A stretch of DNA of 64,000 nt from Sva-07 sp963774765 (GCA_963774765.1 CAVZGP010000011.1:434001-498000); one strand, 5' to 3'. Positions 10,191 to 18,584 are shown, counted from the stretch's first letter. Notes: generated by a model not told the origin, from the letters alone. Translations and numbers: made by a program.

Positions 10191-11305
10191 GTGAACGACG
10201 CACTCGCTGAACTCGACGTGTTGCGGATCGCCGTCAGCCACGGGCTGCCCGGTGCCCAACTCGGCGATGCCGCCGACGGGACGGAGCCGACGGTCACCGA
10301 CGAGGTGATCGCGCTCGCCGTTCGACATCGGGTGCAGGGCCTGCTCGGCAAGGCGGTCGACGACCATGTGGTGATCGGTGACGAAACGCAGGTCACGGGC
10401 GTCCGCGACGCACTGTCGGCGGCCTTGGCCGGCTGTGCGACCTCGCGGGCCACGGCCGTGCGCACCCTCGAGGTTCTGGGCTCCGCCGGTGTGGAAGCAC
10501 GCGTGCTCAAAGGGGTCGCCCTGGCCCGTCTCGACTACGCCGACCCCGACGAGCGGGTGTTCGCCGACGCCGACCTGCTGATCCGCCGCGGCGACCACAC
10601 GGTGGCACTCCGAGCGCTCGACGACGGCGGGTTTCCGGCGCGTCCAGCCGGCGGTGCGGGGGTGGTGGGAGCGCCGGTTCGGCAAGGCGGTCGAATTCCT
10701 CGCATCGAGCGGTGGCGAACTCGACCTGCACCTCGCCATCACGGGCGGGTACTTCGGAGCTCGTGTCGACCACGACGAGTTGTGGAGCACGGCGAGCGAG
10801 CCGTTCGACCTCGACGGTGTGCAAGCGTGTGGCCTCGACCGCGAGGGGCGGTTGCTGCAGGCCTGCTGCCACACCGTGCTCGGAGGTGGCTCGGGGTTGC
10901 GTGCGGTGCGCGACGTCGCGCAGTTGGTGCTGATCAGCGGTGCCGACTGGCAGGTGGTGGTCGAGCGGGCCCAGCGTGACGGCATCGGTCTGGTGATCGC
11001 CGGCGCCGTACATGCGGCATGGACGGAACTCGGCCTCGATCACCAGCATCCGTTGCTGCAGTGGGCGGCAGCGTTCGTGCCCGACACGGTGCAAGAGCGG
11101 GCGTTCGCCGGCTACCGGGCGGCATCCGACGAGGGTTGGGCGCCGGAGGGACTCACGATGCTGGCGGCGCTCACGCCGGCCGACCGGGTCCGGTTCCTGG
11201 CCGGGCTGGCGATTCCGTCGCCGCGCCAGCCTGCGCGCCCGCAACCGTTCGCTCCCGCAACACCTCCGCCACGTAGCGGCGGCGTCGGTGCGTCCGCGTC
11301 GTTGA
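10191..11305 (+). CDS. NTP_transf_5 nucleotidyltransferase-family protein, two frameshifts
   Basis: The GTG start gives a protein with the NTP_transf_5 signature: ARVLKGVALARLDYADPDER followed by 'VFADADLLI', then 'GGELDLHLAITGGYF' and a helical C-terminal half ('RLLQACCHTVLGG', 'LRAVRDVAQLVLI'). The frame breaks near 10633, where GGG-TTC-CGG is read as GGG-TTT-CCG (one extra T), and again near 11222, after which the natural-looking tail 'LRARNRSLPQHLRHVAAAS' reaches a TGA at 11303-11305. Read without the second correction the frame runs on to 11379 through a palindromic repeat, which is less plausible. Family members commonly sit beside PqqD and HprK-like genes in peptide-modification loci, as here. 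The biochemical substrate is unknown. Confidence 0.65.
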
Positions 11306-11333
11306 CCGTCGTTGTTGGGAGCGGTTGCGACGG

Positions 11334-11380
11334 TTCATTCCGGTCTGGGTTCCGGAATCCGGGCGCTATTCCGGAATGAA
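11334..11380. repeat. 47-bp palindromic repeat, family P5, left copy
   Basis: It begins TTCATTCCGGTCTGGG and ends CTATTCCGGAATGAA, giving 10-base outer arms (TTCATTCCGG / CCGGAATGAA) and an inner CCGGAATCCGG. Its reverse complement matches the copy at 12357 better than its forward strand does, so the two copies are inverted around the gene between them. Confidence 0.8.
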
Positions 11381-11394
11381 GCGAGTGGGGGCGA

Positions 11395-12300
11395 TCAGAG
11401 GGCGGTTGGGGCCCACCGCTGCACCGCGGCGCGTATCCGTCGGGCGGTGGCCGCGGGGCGCGAGACGACCGCCCGGTAGGAGAACCGAACGACGATCCAG
11501 CCGGCTGCGATCAGGTCGGCGTCGCGGTCTCGATCCCGCTCGAAGCCCGTCCGGTCGAGCCCGTGATGTCTCCATCCATCGCATTCGAGGATCACCGGTG
11601 TGTCGCACACCCGGAAGTCGACTTCGTAGCCCTCGATCGTGGGATGGAACACGACGGGCGGCAGCCCGTGCCGGGCGATCAGGCGCGTCATCACCAGTTC
11701 GAGGACTGAATCGGCAGGCTTGTCGTCGATCGACCAGTCGGCGATGGCCTCACGCAACGCAACCACTCCCCGGCGACCCTGGCGATGGCGTTCGGCGACC
11801 ATGGTGTCGATCGCAGCGAGCGACACGAGATCGGTGGCGATGGCATGCCCGACGGCGCTGTGGAGCCCACCGGGATCCACAGCACCGAGGTCGATGATCG
11901 TGCGCAGAACGTTGGTGCAGCGGATGTTCGACCGTCGCTGAGGAACGAGTCGGGTTCGATCCGTCGGCCAGTGGATCACGACTCCGCCGAGGTCGAGGTC
12001 GCGTCGGGCACCCACCAGCATCACGTCGACGGGGTCGGCGTCGGGGCGGGGCACGCCCCACAGGTGGGCGGCCGAGCGGTGCGACGCGAGCGCAGGCGCT
12101 CCGATCGCGAACACGCCGCTGGCGATGCGTTGCTCGCGAGTATCAGGCGTGCCGGGGATGCGTGCGACGAGAGGGTGGATCTGATCGATCGTGCCCGCGG
12201 CAATCGCCCGATACCAGGCCGATCGTGACACCCCCGAATGCTCGAAGGTGATGATCCCGTGGTTGGCCTGCGCCCAGTCGTCGAACTCCGCGAGTCGCAT
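11395..12300 (-). CDS. AbiEi-like N-terminal domain plus DUF559 (Vsr-like) nuclease domain protein
   Basis: The ATG at 12300 opens MRLAEFDDWAQ, a winged-helix type N-terminus as found in AbiEi-family antitoxin-like proteins (HSGVSRSAWYRAIAAG). The middle region (ASHRSAAHLWGV, 'LRTIIDLGAV') is typical of the actinobacterial family. The C-terminal ~100 residues carry the DUF559 core with acidic residues in YEVDFRVCDTPVILECDGWR, a PD-(D/E)XK-like arrangement related to Vsr endonucleases. Length (301 residues) is normal. The gene stands alone between two inverted 47-bp palindromes and points opposite to the preceding operon. A role in DNA defence or repair is plausible from the nuclease fold, but the family has no settled function. 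Confidence 0.75.
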   Translation of the reverse strand: MRLAEFDDWAQANHGIITFEHSGVSRSAWYRAIAAGTIDQIHPLVARIPGTPDTREQRIASGVFAIGAPALASHRSAAHLWGVPRPDADPVDVMLVGARRDLDLGGVVIHWPTDRTRLVPQRRSNIRCTNVLRTIIDLGAVDPGGLHSAVGHAIATDLVSLAAIDTMVAERHRQGRRGVVALREAIADWSIDDKPADSVLELVMTRLIARHGLPPVVFHPTIEGYEVDFRVCDTPVILECDGWRHHGLDRTGFERDRDRDADLIAAGWIVVRFSYRAVVSRPAATARRIRAAVQRWAPTAL

Positions 12301-12356
12301 GCCCCGACAGTGGGCGCGGCGCGACCGATCCCGGAACCGGCAGGGCCACAACGCGG

Positions 12357-12403
12357 TTCATTCCGGAATGACTCCCGGATTCCGGGACTCACTCCGGAAT
12401 GAA
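12357..12403. repeat. 47-bp palindromic repeat, family P5, right copy
   Basis: It begins TTCATTCCGGAATGACTC and ends CACTCCGGAATGAA, with the core CCCGGATTCCGGG. The outer arms are identical to the copy at 11334, and the asymmetric bases (AAT after the left arm) match that copy's reverse complement. It lies between the DUF559 gene start and the next nuclease gene's stop codon. Confidence 0.8.
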
Positions 12404-12420
12404 CCGATCGATGCGGCGAA

Positions 12421-13356
12421 TCAGTCGTCGTCGGAGCGGTGGAGGTACGCCTGGCCGTCGTCGCACGACTCGGCGAGCGGGCACCAGCGACACGTCACGC
12501 CGGCTCGCCGCACGGGCGGGCGGCCCTCGGACTCGAGCTCGACGATCGCATTGATCCCGTCGAGCGTGCGCCGCACGGCCGTACGCAGCAGGCGCTCGCT
12601 CACATCCTCTGCCTGCGCTTCCGCGGCGTCGAGGTAGAACGTCGCCAGCTTGCGCGGCGGTACGCCTCGGGCCAGCGTCTCGAGCAGTGCGTAGAACCCG
12701 AGGTCCTGGCGATGCCGGACGTTCGGGCGGCCCGTCTTGAGGTCGATGATCACCTTGCGGCTCTCGTTGCCCGACGGCCGTCCGATCATCAGGTCGACGC
12801 GAGCCTGCAGGAGGATCGGACCATCGTTCGGCCACCTCGCGGCCGCCTCGGTCACTGGATTGGCGCGACGATCGAGCGGAGGGAAGCTCTCCATGAACTT
12901 CGTCAGCCGCTCAACCGACTGGCCGCGCAGATCGGCCTCGTCGGCGGGGGAGAGGGCGGCGATCCAGGCGCCGATGCCACGTTCCTCGTCGGCCAGACGG
13001 GCCATCGCCTCGTCGACCAGATCCGTCGGGTTCGCCTCGCCCCGCCACGACAGCAGCAGTTGAATCGCCCGGTGCGCCACCTGGCCCTTTGCCGTGGCGG
13101 GCTTCCACTCGAAGTCGTCGGGCAGCACGTGGAACTCCTCGCAGTCGAGCGCAGTGGCGATCTTGTGCTTGGAGATGAACACCTCCTGATTCGGCTGGAG
13201 CCGCTCGGCGAAATCGTCGAGAGCGACGCGCATCTCGGTGCGGATGTCGGCGACGAGGTCGGGATCGAACACCACCGGATCACCCGAGCGCCGCAGCGCC
13301 TCGAGTGTGCGGACCTGGACCGGTGTGAGGGTCGGTCCGTCCGCGGCGTCGGTCAC
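12421..13356 (-). CDS. PD-(D/E)XK (RecB/Cas4-like) nuclease-family protein
   Basis: This 311-residue protein has the RecB-family nuclease layout: GQVAHRAIQ (His motif), an acidic residue in ARVDLMIG, then KVIIDLKTGR (D...xK), and a downstream Q/Y helix (RHRQDLGFYALL). One cysteine in TALDCEEFHV and three more in CRWCPLAESC reproduce the C-(n)-CxxC-x5-C spacing that holds a 4Fe-4S cluster in Cas4 and AddB nucleases. I infer an Fe-S nuclease acting on DNA. No cas or helicase gene is adjacent, so a stand-alone repair or processing role is more likely than CRISPR adaptation. The nearest same-strand neighbours are the GT2 gene upstream (36 bp) and the DUF559 gene downstream. Confidence 0.8.
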   Translation of the reverse strand: MTDAADGPTLTPVQVRTLEALRRSGDPVVFDPDLVADIRTEMRVALDDFAERLQPNQEVFISKHKIATALDCEEFHVLPDDFEWKPATAKGQVAHRAIQLLLSWRGEANPTDLVDEAMARLADEERGIGAWIAALSPADEADLRGQSVERLTKFMESFPPLDRRANPVTEAAARWPNDGPILLQARVDLMIGRPSGNESRKVIIDLKTGRPNVRHRQDLGFYALLETLARGVPPRKLATFYLDAAEAQAEDVSERLLRTAVRRTLDGINAIVELESEGRPPVRRAGVTCRWCPLAESCDDGQAYLHRSDDD

Positions 13357-13392
13357 CCGGCTGACTGTACCGGCGAGCCCTCGGCCCGACCG

Positions 13393-14826
13393 TCAGGTCG
13401 CGGCAACGGGGGCTGGCACGGCGGCCGCCGTCGTCTTGAACCCTGCTCGGGGCATCTCGCCCCACCCCGACGCACCCGGGAACAGCGAACGGATCCGCCA
13501 CACCAAGGTGAGCTGGCGATAGCCCCAGTTCAACGCGATCGCCCAACCGAACATGCGCACGAGATCGGAACGGCGCGAGAACGTCCGAAGATATTTCGTC
13601 ATCACCGCGACGCTCAGCATTGTGAGCGCCATGCCGATCACCTGTGTGGTGAGGAACACGGCGCACGCGGCGACGGGGTCGATCCAACCCGACAATGACA
13701 GCCCGATGATGATGCCCCAGCCGAGCGCTTCGAGGATCGGTCCGAGCCACTCGAACACGTAGAGCGAACCGACCCCGATCGTCCCAACGGAACCGTACCG
13801 TCGGCGCCCGATCATCGATCCGTGATCGTCGATGATCATCTTCAGCCCGCGGTGCCAGCGAATTCGCTGGCGGCGAAGCACGTCCATCGTCTGCGGGAAC
13901 TCGGTCCAACAGAGTGATTCCGGCACCTGCACAACTCTGCACGGTTTGCCTCGATCGGCCAGATCGCGCTGCACCCGGAGGCACATGTCCATGTCCTCGC
14001 CCAGATGGCCGTGTCGATAGCCCCCCACGGCGACAACAGCATCGCGTCGGAACAACCCGAATCCGCCCGACACGATCGGCATCGCCCGCACGCGGGCGAG
14101 GCCGGGTCGAGCGACGAGAAACGCCGTCAGGTACTCGATCAGCTGACACCCGACCCAGTAGTTGCGCGGGGTGTGCCGCTCGATGATGTTCGGGCCTTCG
14201 ATGACGATGTCGTTTGCCGGCAACAGCGTGCCGCCCACCATGGCGGTGGTGTCCGGTGCAGCCACCACTTCGACCATGCAACGCGCGATTGTGTCGCGTT
14301 CCAAGAACTCGTCGGCATCCATCACGACCACCCAGGGGTAGCTGGCCGCGTTGATGCCGGCGTTCGAGCCATCTGCCTTTGCTCCCGACGGGGCCTTGTC
14401 GACTACCACGATCCTTGGTTCGCTTCGCGACCGGTAGATCGCCTTGACCTGCTCCGTGGCGATCGGGCCCGGCGCAGGGTCGGTGTCGTAGGGCTCGAGA
14501 TCGAAGTGGTTGATCAGGGCCTGCAGTGTGGCGTCCTTCGAACCGTCGTTGACGACGATCACCTCGACATGCGGGTACTCCTGGGAGAGCGCGCTCACCG
14601 TCGTGTGGGTGATGACGTTCTCCTCGTTGTACGCCGGCATGATGATCGAAACGCCCGGCATGGCACGATCGGTGGCAATCTTGGCGAGAGCCACAGGGCG
14701 ACGGCCGGCCCGGTTGTCGCGGAGCAAGCGGCCCGACAAACCGGCGTAGAGCAGCAGCACGCTGTACTGCAGCACGGTGAACGAGAAGCAGACCACGCCG
14801 AAACCGACGATCAGCGTACGAATCAT
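13393..14826 (-). CDS. Membrane glycosyltransferase family 2 (BcsA/NodC-like)
   Basis: This 477-residue processive-type GT2 has an N-terminal membrane segment (VGFGVVCFSFTVLQYSVLLL), a cytoplasmic GT-A domain with VNDGSKDAT, MDADEFLE, GHLGEDMDM and the RQRIRWHRG (Q/RxxRW) motif, and three or four C-terminal membrane helices. All catalytic motifs are present, so an active polysaccharide or glycolipid synthase is expected; the sugar cannot be told. The HEAT-repeat membrane protein gene lies 44 bp upstream on the same strand, so the two are probably co-transcribed and may form one complex. Confidence 0.85.
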   Translation of the reverse strand: MIRTLIVGFGVVCFSFTVLQYSVLLLYAGLSGRLLRDNRAGRRPVALAKIATDRAMPGVSIIMPAYNEENVITHTTVSALSQEYPHVEVIVVNDGSKDATLQALINHFDLEPYDTDPAPGPIATEQVKAIYRSRSEPRIVVVDKAPSGAKADGSNAGINAASYPWVVVMDADEFLERDTIARCMVEVVAAPDTTAMVGGTLLPANDIVIEGPNIIERHTPRNYWVGCQLIEYLTAFLVARPGLARVRAMPIVSGGFGLFRRDAVVAVGGYRHGHLGEDMDMCLRVQRDLADRGKPCRVVQVPESLCWTEFPQTMDVLRRQRIRWHRGLKMIIDDHGSMIGRRRYGSVGTIGVGSLYVFEWLGPILEALGWGIIIGLSLSGWIDPVAACAVFLTTQVIGMALTMLSVAVMTKYLRTFSRRSDLVRMFGWAIALNWGYRQLTLVWRIRSLFPGASGWGEMPRAGFKTTAAAVPAPVAAT

Positions 14827-14870
14827 GATGTCATCGGCGTCCTCGTGGGGTCGGTCGGACCTTCACCGCC

Positions 14871-15896
14871 TCAGGAGGCGACGACGCGCAAACCGTCTGG
14901 ACGCACGCCGACCAGGGCCGGGTCGTCGGTGGTCCACAGAACCTCGGCGGCCATCCGGGCGGCATCGGACCCGTCACCCGACACCGCCATGCGGCGCAGG
15001 ATGTCGCGCCCGACCGGTGAGTCGGCGAGGTTGGCGGCGGTGGCGAAACGGACCATGCGGTCATCAGAACCCAGCGCGCCAGCCAGTGCGATCTGCGCCG
15101 CGGGGTGGTCGATGCTCGCTGACAACGCCGTCACGGCGGCGAGGCGCTTCGAGGTCGTCGAGTGCTCGAGCGCCTCGACGAGCGCCATCAGTGCGTCGGT
15201 CACCGTCGCTCGGCTGAAGGTGGCGCTCTCGGTGAGCGCTCGTTGCGCCAACATCGGGGCACTGCGCCACTGCGAACGCGACATCGGCACCGGGCTGCTC
15301 TCACGGTGAGCCGCAGCGTCGACGGCTCGTCCCAATGAGTCGAGCACCCAGCTGTCACCGCTGTTGGCCATCCCGATCAGAATGCCGATGCCGATGCTCG
15401 GTTCGAGTTCGACGACGGCATCGCACGCTGCTCGCACGAGCACGGGATCCTCGCCGCGGGTGAGGACTGCGGCGTCGCCGAGGAGCACGTGGACGCGCAG
15501 CACCTCGGTGATCTCGAGCGCTTCGACCTTGGTGTTGACGTCATCGGCATCGAGCCGAGTGCGCAGCAGCGTCGACAGCTGGCTGCGTCCGACTGCGGCG
15601 AACAGCGCCGGGTCGACGGCGTTGTGCTCCTGGCGAACCGCCACGGCCAGCGCCGAGGCGACGAGCAACGGCTGGTCGGTGGTGTCCAGCAGTTCGACGA
15701 GCGCTGGCGCATGGCGCTCGATGTTCCGACCTGCTGCGAGTTCGGAGGCCAGATGGTGGGCGCGCTTCCACGTGACGCCGTCACGTTGACCGCCTCGTTC
15801 GCCGCGCCGGCGGGCCCGGAACGCGCTCGCGACGATCAGTACCACGATGAGTCCGGCGGTCGCGGCCAGGCCCCAGGTGATCATCAGCGCATTCAT
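14871..15896 (-). CDS. Membrane-anchored HEAT-repeat protein
   Basis: From the ATG at 15896 (MNALMITWGL) the protein has one N-terminal transmembrane helix (WGLAATAGLIVVLIVASAF), a basic stretch (RARRRGER), and then about 300 residues of helical repeats rich in Ala and Leu ('PALVELLDTTDQPLLVASAL', 'VTDALMALVEALEHSTTSKR', 'DRMVRFATAANLADS') typical of HEAT/Armadillo scaffolds. An upstream ATG at 16025 exists but would overlap the divergent gene. It sits 44 bp before the GT2 gene and could scaffold or regulate that enzyme at the membrane, which is inference from position. Confidence 0.7.
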   Translation of the reverse strand: MNALMITWGLAATAGLIVVLIVASAFRARRRGERGGQRDGVTWKRAHHLASELAAGRNIERHAPALVELLDTTDQPLLVASALAVAVRQEHNAVDPALFAAVGRSQLSTLLRTRLDADDVNTKVEALEITEVLRVHVLLGDAAVLTRGEDPVLVRAACDAVVELEPSIGIGILIGMANSGDSWVLDSLGRAVDAAAHRESSPVPMSRSQWRSAPMLAQRALTESATFSRATVTDALMALVEALEHSTTSKRLAAVTALSASIDHPAAQIALAGALGSDDRMVRFATAANLADSPVGRDILRRMAVSGDGSDAARMAAEVLWTTDDPALVGVRPDGLRVVAS

Positions 15897-16023
15897 TGCA
15901 CTGCTATCGCCCCGCAGCGTGGCCTGCATGAGAGAAATTTGTGACACTTGCTCCGTCAGTAGTGGTCTCTGGGATTCGGAGATCGCCGCTGCGATACCTG
16001 CGGGTCGGTAGCCTCTGGGCGTC

Positions 16024-16605
16024 ATGAAACACCAGTGGTTGGCCTACGTCATCGTCGGGTTGTTGTCGATCGGCGCGGGCGTCGCCATCGCCGGACTGCC
16101 CAACAACGTGCCGGTCGACGCCACGATCATCCCGTCGACCACCACCGAGGTGCCCCAGCCGACGGCCGCCTCCACGACGACCACGACCGCCGCTACGACG
16201 ACCACGACGACCACGACCACCGTGCCCGACACGACCGAACCGGAGACGACGGAGCCGGACACGACCGAGCCCGACCCGACCGACTCGGTACCCCCTGAGC
16301 TGCCCGAGCGCAGCGACCTGAACGTCGCAGCTGCGAACGGCGCCAACGTTGCCGGCGCGGCGCTGAACATCGCGACGCAACTCGAAGACCTCGGCTACAG
16401 CAACGTCGAACCGCTGAACGGCACGGACTTCGCCGAATTCACCATCGTGTACTACGCCGACGGCTTCGAGGACGCTGCACTTCGCCTCGCCGACGATCTC
16501 GATCTGCTGGCCGAGTTCGTGGGGCCGCTTGTGGACTCGCCGTCTGTACCGGACCTCCCGGCCGACGTCGAGTTGCTGGTGTACATCGGCCGCGACCGAG
16601 CCTGA
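16024..16605 (+). CDS. LytR_C-domain cell-envelope protein
   Basis: A 193-residue protein with an N-terminal membrane anchor (AYVIVGLLSIGAGVAIAGL), a Thr/Pro-rich extracellular linker of roughly 60 residues with long runs of Thr, and a C-terminal LytR_C domain ('LNVAAANGANVAGAALNIA', 'LEDLGYSNVEPLNG', 'YYADGFEDAALRLADDLDL'). LytR_C domains occur at the ends of LytR-CpsA-Psr proteins and alone in envelope proteins of actinobacteria; no catalytic LCP domain is present. It is divergent from the HEAT/GT2 operon and is followed 30 bp later by a second protein of the same design. Confidence 0.75.
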   Translation: MKHQWLAYVIVGLLSIGAGVAIAGLPNNVPVDATIIPSTTTEVPQPTAASTTTTTAATTTTTTTTTVPDTTEPETTEPDTTEPDPTDSVPPELPERSDLNVAAANGANVAGAALNIATQLEDLGYSNVEPLNGTDFAEFTIVYYADGFEDAALRLADDLDLLAEFVGPLVDSPSVPDLPADVELLVYIGRDRA

Positions 16606-16635
16606 TCGCACGTCACCGCCGCGTCCCGTCCACCG

Positions 16636-17188
16636 ATGATGCGTAATCGGTTGCTTGCTGCCCTCGTCGCGCTGACCGCGCTCGGCGTCGTGGCGGCCGT
16701 GGTGTACCTCGAGGATTCGAACCGCAATTCAGCGTCGACGCCGACGACGACCGCTCCCACATCGACCGCGACGGTTACGACGTCGACCACCTTGCCCCTC
16801 GCGACGTCGACCACCACCACCAACACCATCGCCGCCACCACGTCGGCGGGCACCGTGCTCGAAGACGACGCTGGCTCCCACGACGGTGCCGCCACCCGAT
16901 CGGGTCTTGGTGCCGGTCGCGGTGTCGAGTGGGCCGAGTGGAGGCCAACGAATCGGGCCCGCCGCGTACCTGCTGTCGTCGGTGGGATGGACCGACATCC
17001 GTGCGCTCAACGGGTCGCTGCCGCTGTTCGACACGACCGTGTTCTACGTGGACGGTCTCCAGGCGGCCGCTGAGCTGCTCGCCGCCGATGCCGGGCTCCC
17101 CGTCGCCTCGATCGCCCCGATGGTCGATGCCCCACCCGTCGCCGGACTCGACAACGCGCAGCTCCTGTTCTACTTCGGCGGCACCTGA
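16636..17188 (+). CDS. Second LytR_C-domain protein, one frameshift
   Basis: The ATG at 16636 starts a short membrane segment (LLAALVALTALGVVAAVVYL) and a Thr/Ser-rich linker. A frame change near 16870 then separates it from its LytR_C domain ('AAYLLSSVGWTDIRALNGSL', 'VFYVDGLQAAAELLAADAGL'), which ends at 17188. The same anchor-linker-LytR_C layout as the gene 30 bp upstream indicates a tandem duplication or a two-subunit system. The break is probably a sequencing error. Confidence 0.65.
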
Positions 17189-17277
17189 CCCAACCTGGTT
17201 GCCCGAGGCCCGGGCTCCGGGAACCTCCCGCGCCTCCGGGGAACTGTGGGGTACCCCTTCGTCATGATGGTTCGCGT

Positions 17278-17592
17278 ATGGAGTCCGCAACCACCGTCGA
17301 GTTCGCCGCAGCCGCCCGCACCCTCACCCGCGAGGCACGGTGTCGCGGGTTGGTGGGGCCGAGCTACCGGTGTCCGCCCCGGCTCGTCGGCGTCGATCGG
17401 TCGATCCGCCGTCGACCCGGCGGTGCGGTGGTGTCGATCCGGCTGCAGGGCCGCCCACGCGGCGCGGTGATCGCCGACATGATCGAAGGTGTCGTCATCG
17501 CCAACGCGCTGCGACCTCCCGCCGCCGACCGCATCCGAACCGAACTCTGGGCCGTCCTCGACGCGGCCCGCCAGCAGCCCGACGCAGCCTGA
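17278..17592 (+). CDS. Small conserved hypothetical protein (104 aa)
   Basis: A compact alpha/beta protein without signal peptide or membrane helix. Visible features are two CxxxC-type spaced cysteines early on (REARCRGLVGPSYRCPPR), an Arg-rich middle (RSIRRRPGG) and a helical C-terminus (ADRIRTELWAVLDAA). No family was recognised. It follows the LytR_C pair on the same strand with an 89-bp gap and is separated from the convergent dioxygenase gene by a hairpin and 28-bp tandem repeats. Confidence 0.6.
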   Translation: MESATTVEFAAAARTLTREARCRGLVGPSYRCPPRLVGVDRSIRRRPGGAVVSIRLQGRPRGAVIADMIEGVVIANALRPPAADRIRTELWAVLDAARQQPDAA

Positions 17593-17612
17593 CGCCCGCA
17601 GGCAGCATCTGT

Positions 17613-17643
17613 GCCCCGTCAGTCCCGGAAAGCGGGACGGGGC
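17613..17643. terminator. Hairpin between convergent genes
   Basis: GCCCCGTC at 17613 pairs with GACGGGGC ending at 17643, and TCCCG/CGGGA inside it around GAAAG can form an alternative stem. There is no T-run, so it may act as a weak terminator or be a by-product of the repeat array that starts inside it. Confidence 0.4.
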
Positions 17644-17702
17644 GGGCGCAGATCGTGTCGTGGGACGGGGCGGGCGCAGATCGTGTCGTGGGACGGGGCG
17701 GG
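17634..17702. repeat. 28-bp tandem repeat, about 2.5 copies
   Basis: Two identical 28-bp units (starting GGGACGGGGCGGGCGCAGAT) at 17634 and 17662 are followed by a 13-bp partial third unit that stops at the tauD-like gene's stop codon. Confidence 0.85.
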
Positions 17703-17703
17703 A

Positions 17704-18561
17704 TCAGGCGGGCTGGGGCTCGGTGCCGGCCACGCTGGTGCGGAACATCTCGCGGCGCTGGCCCGGATAGTCGTTGATCGCGAAGTGCTGGGTGGCGTTG
17801 TTGTCCCAGATCGTCAACATCTGGGGCTGCCAGCGCAGGCGACATGTGAAGTTCGGATGCGTGGCGTGAGCGGTCAGCCGGGCGAGCAGCGCCCGGGCCT
17901 CGTCGGGGTCCATCTCTTCGATGCCGGTGGTGTACACCGAGTTGACGAACAACGCCGCCCGCCCCGTGCGGGGGTGGCGGATCACCAGCGGATGCGTCTC
18001 CATCGCGTACGCGTCCTCCGACGGCGCCACGGTCATCGAACTCTTGCCCGCCACCGCTTCGAGGTAGCCGCCGGTGCCGTAGGCCATCCCGGCCGAGTGG
18101 GTGGCGCGGAGATCGGCGATCTGGCGCTTCACGCTGTCGGGCAGCGACTCGTAGGCGAGGTACTGGTTCGCCCACATCGTGTCGCCGCCGGCCTCGGGCA
18201 CGTCGTGGGCGTGCAGCACCGTGTAGGCGGGCGGTGCGGTCAGATACGTCAGGTCGGTGTGCCAGGCGTTGGCGAAGTTCAGTTCGTCGCTCGGCTCCTT
18301 GATCACGCGGAGCACGTGCGGTCGGCCCTCGACCGGGGTGATGAACGGTGTGACGTCGCGGCCACCGAGTTCGTCGGTGAACGCCTCCAGCCGATCGAGG
18401 TCGAGTGCTTGATGGGGGAGCGCGATCACGAGGTATTCGTCGAGCAATCGCAGAATCGCCTCGATCTCATCGGGCGATTGCGGCCGACTCAGGTCGATCC
18501 CCCGCACGATCGCTCCGCATGACCCGGCCAACCGTTCCACGTCCACGCTCGTCGTCGCCAT
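17704..18561 (-). CDS. TauD/TfdA-family Fe(II)/2-oxoglutarate dioxygenase
   Basis: This 285-residue enzyme has the HxD iron ligands His101-Thr-Asp103 (AWHTDLTYLTAPPAY), the distal His259 (QHFAINDYPGQRREM) and the downstream Arg that binds 2-oxoglutarate (same segment). The N-terminus (GAIVRGIDLSRP) is typical of the taurine/2,4-D dioxygenase family. These enzymes hydroxylate small sulfonates, aryloxyacids or carboxylates; the substrate is not readable here. Its start is divergent from the CoA-ester-lyase gene, with a palindromic repeat between them. Confidence 0.85.
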   Translation of the reverse strand: MATTSVDVERLAGSCGAIVRGIDLSRPQSPDEIEAILRLLDEYLVIALPHQALDLDRLEAFTDELGGRDVTPFITPVEGRPHVLRVIKEPSDELNFANAWHTDLTYLTAPPAYTVLHAHDVPEAGGDTMWANQYLAYESLPDSVKRQIADLRATHSAGMAYGTGGYLEAVAGKSSMTVAPSEDAYAMETHPLVIRHPRTGRAALFVNSVYTTGIEEMDPDEARALLARLTAHATHPNFTCRLRWQPQMLTIWDNNATQHFAINDYPGQRREMFRTSVAGTEPQPA

Positions 18562-18584
18562 GCGCCGATGGTACCGACCACCCG

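Noticed and set aside
10191..11379. Nucleotidyltransferase ending at 11379, with its last residues encoded by the P5 repeat
   Set aside because: A frame change near 11222 gives a family-like C-terminus ending at 11305, leaving the repeat outside the gene, which agrees with the other P5 copy.
12421..13356. Cas4 of a CRISPR-Cas system
   Set aside because: The Fe-S nuclease layout fits, but there is no cas gene or repeat array nearby.
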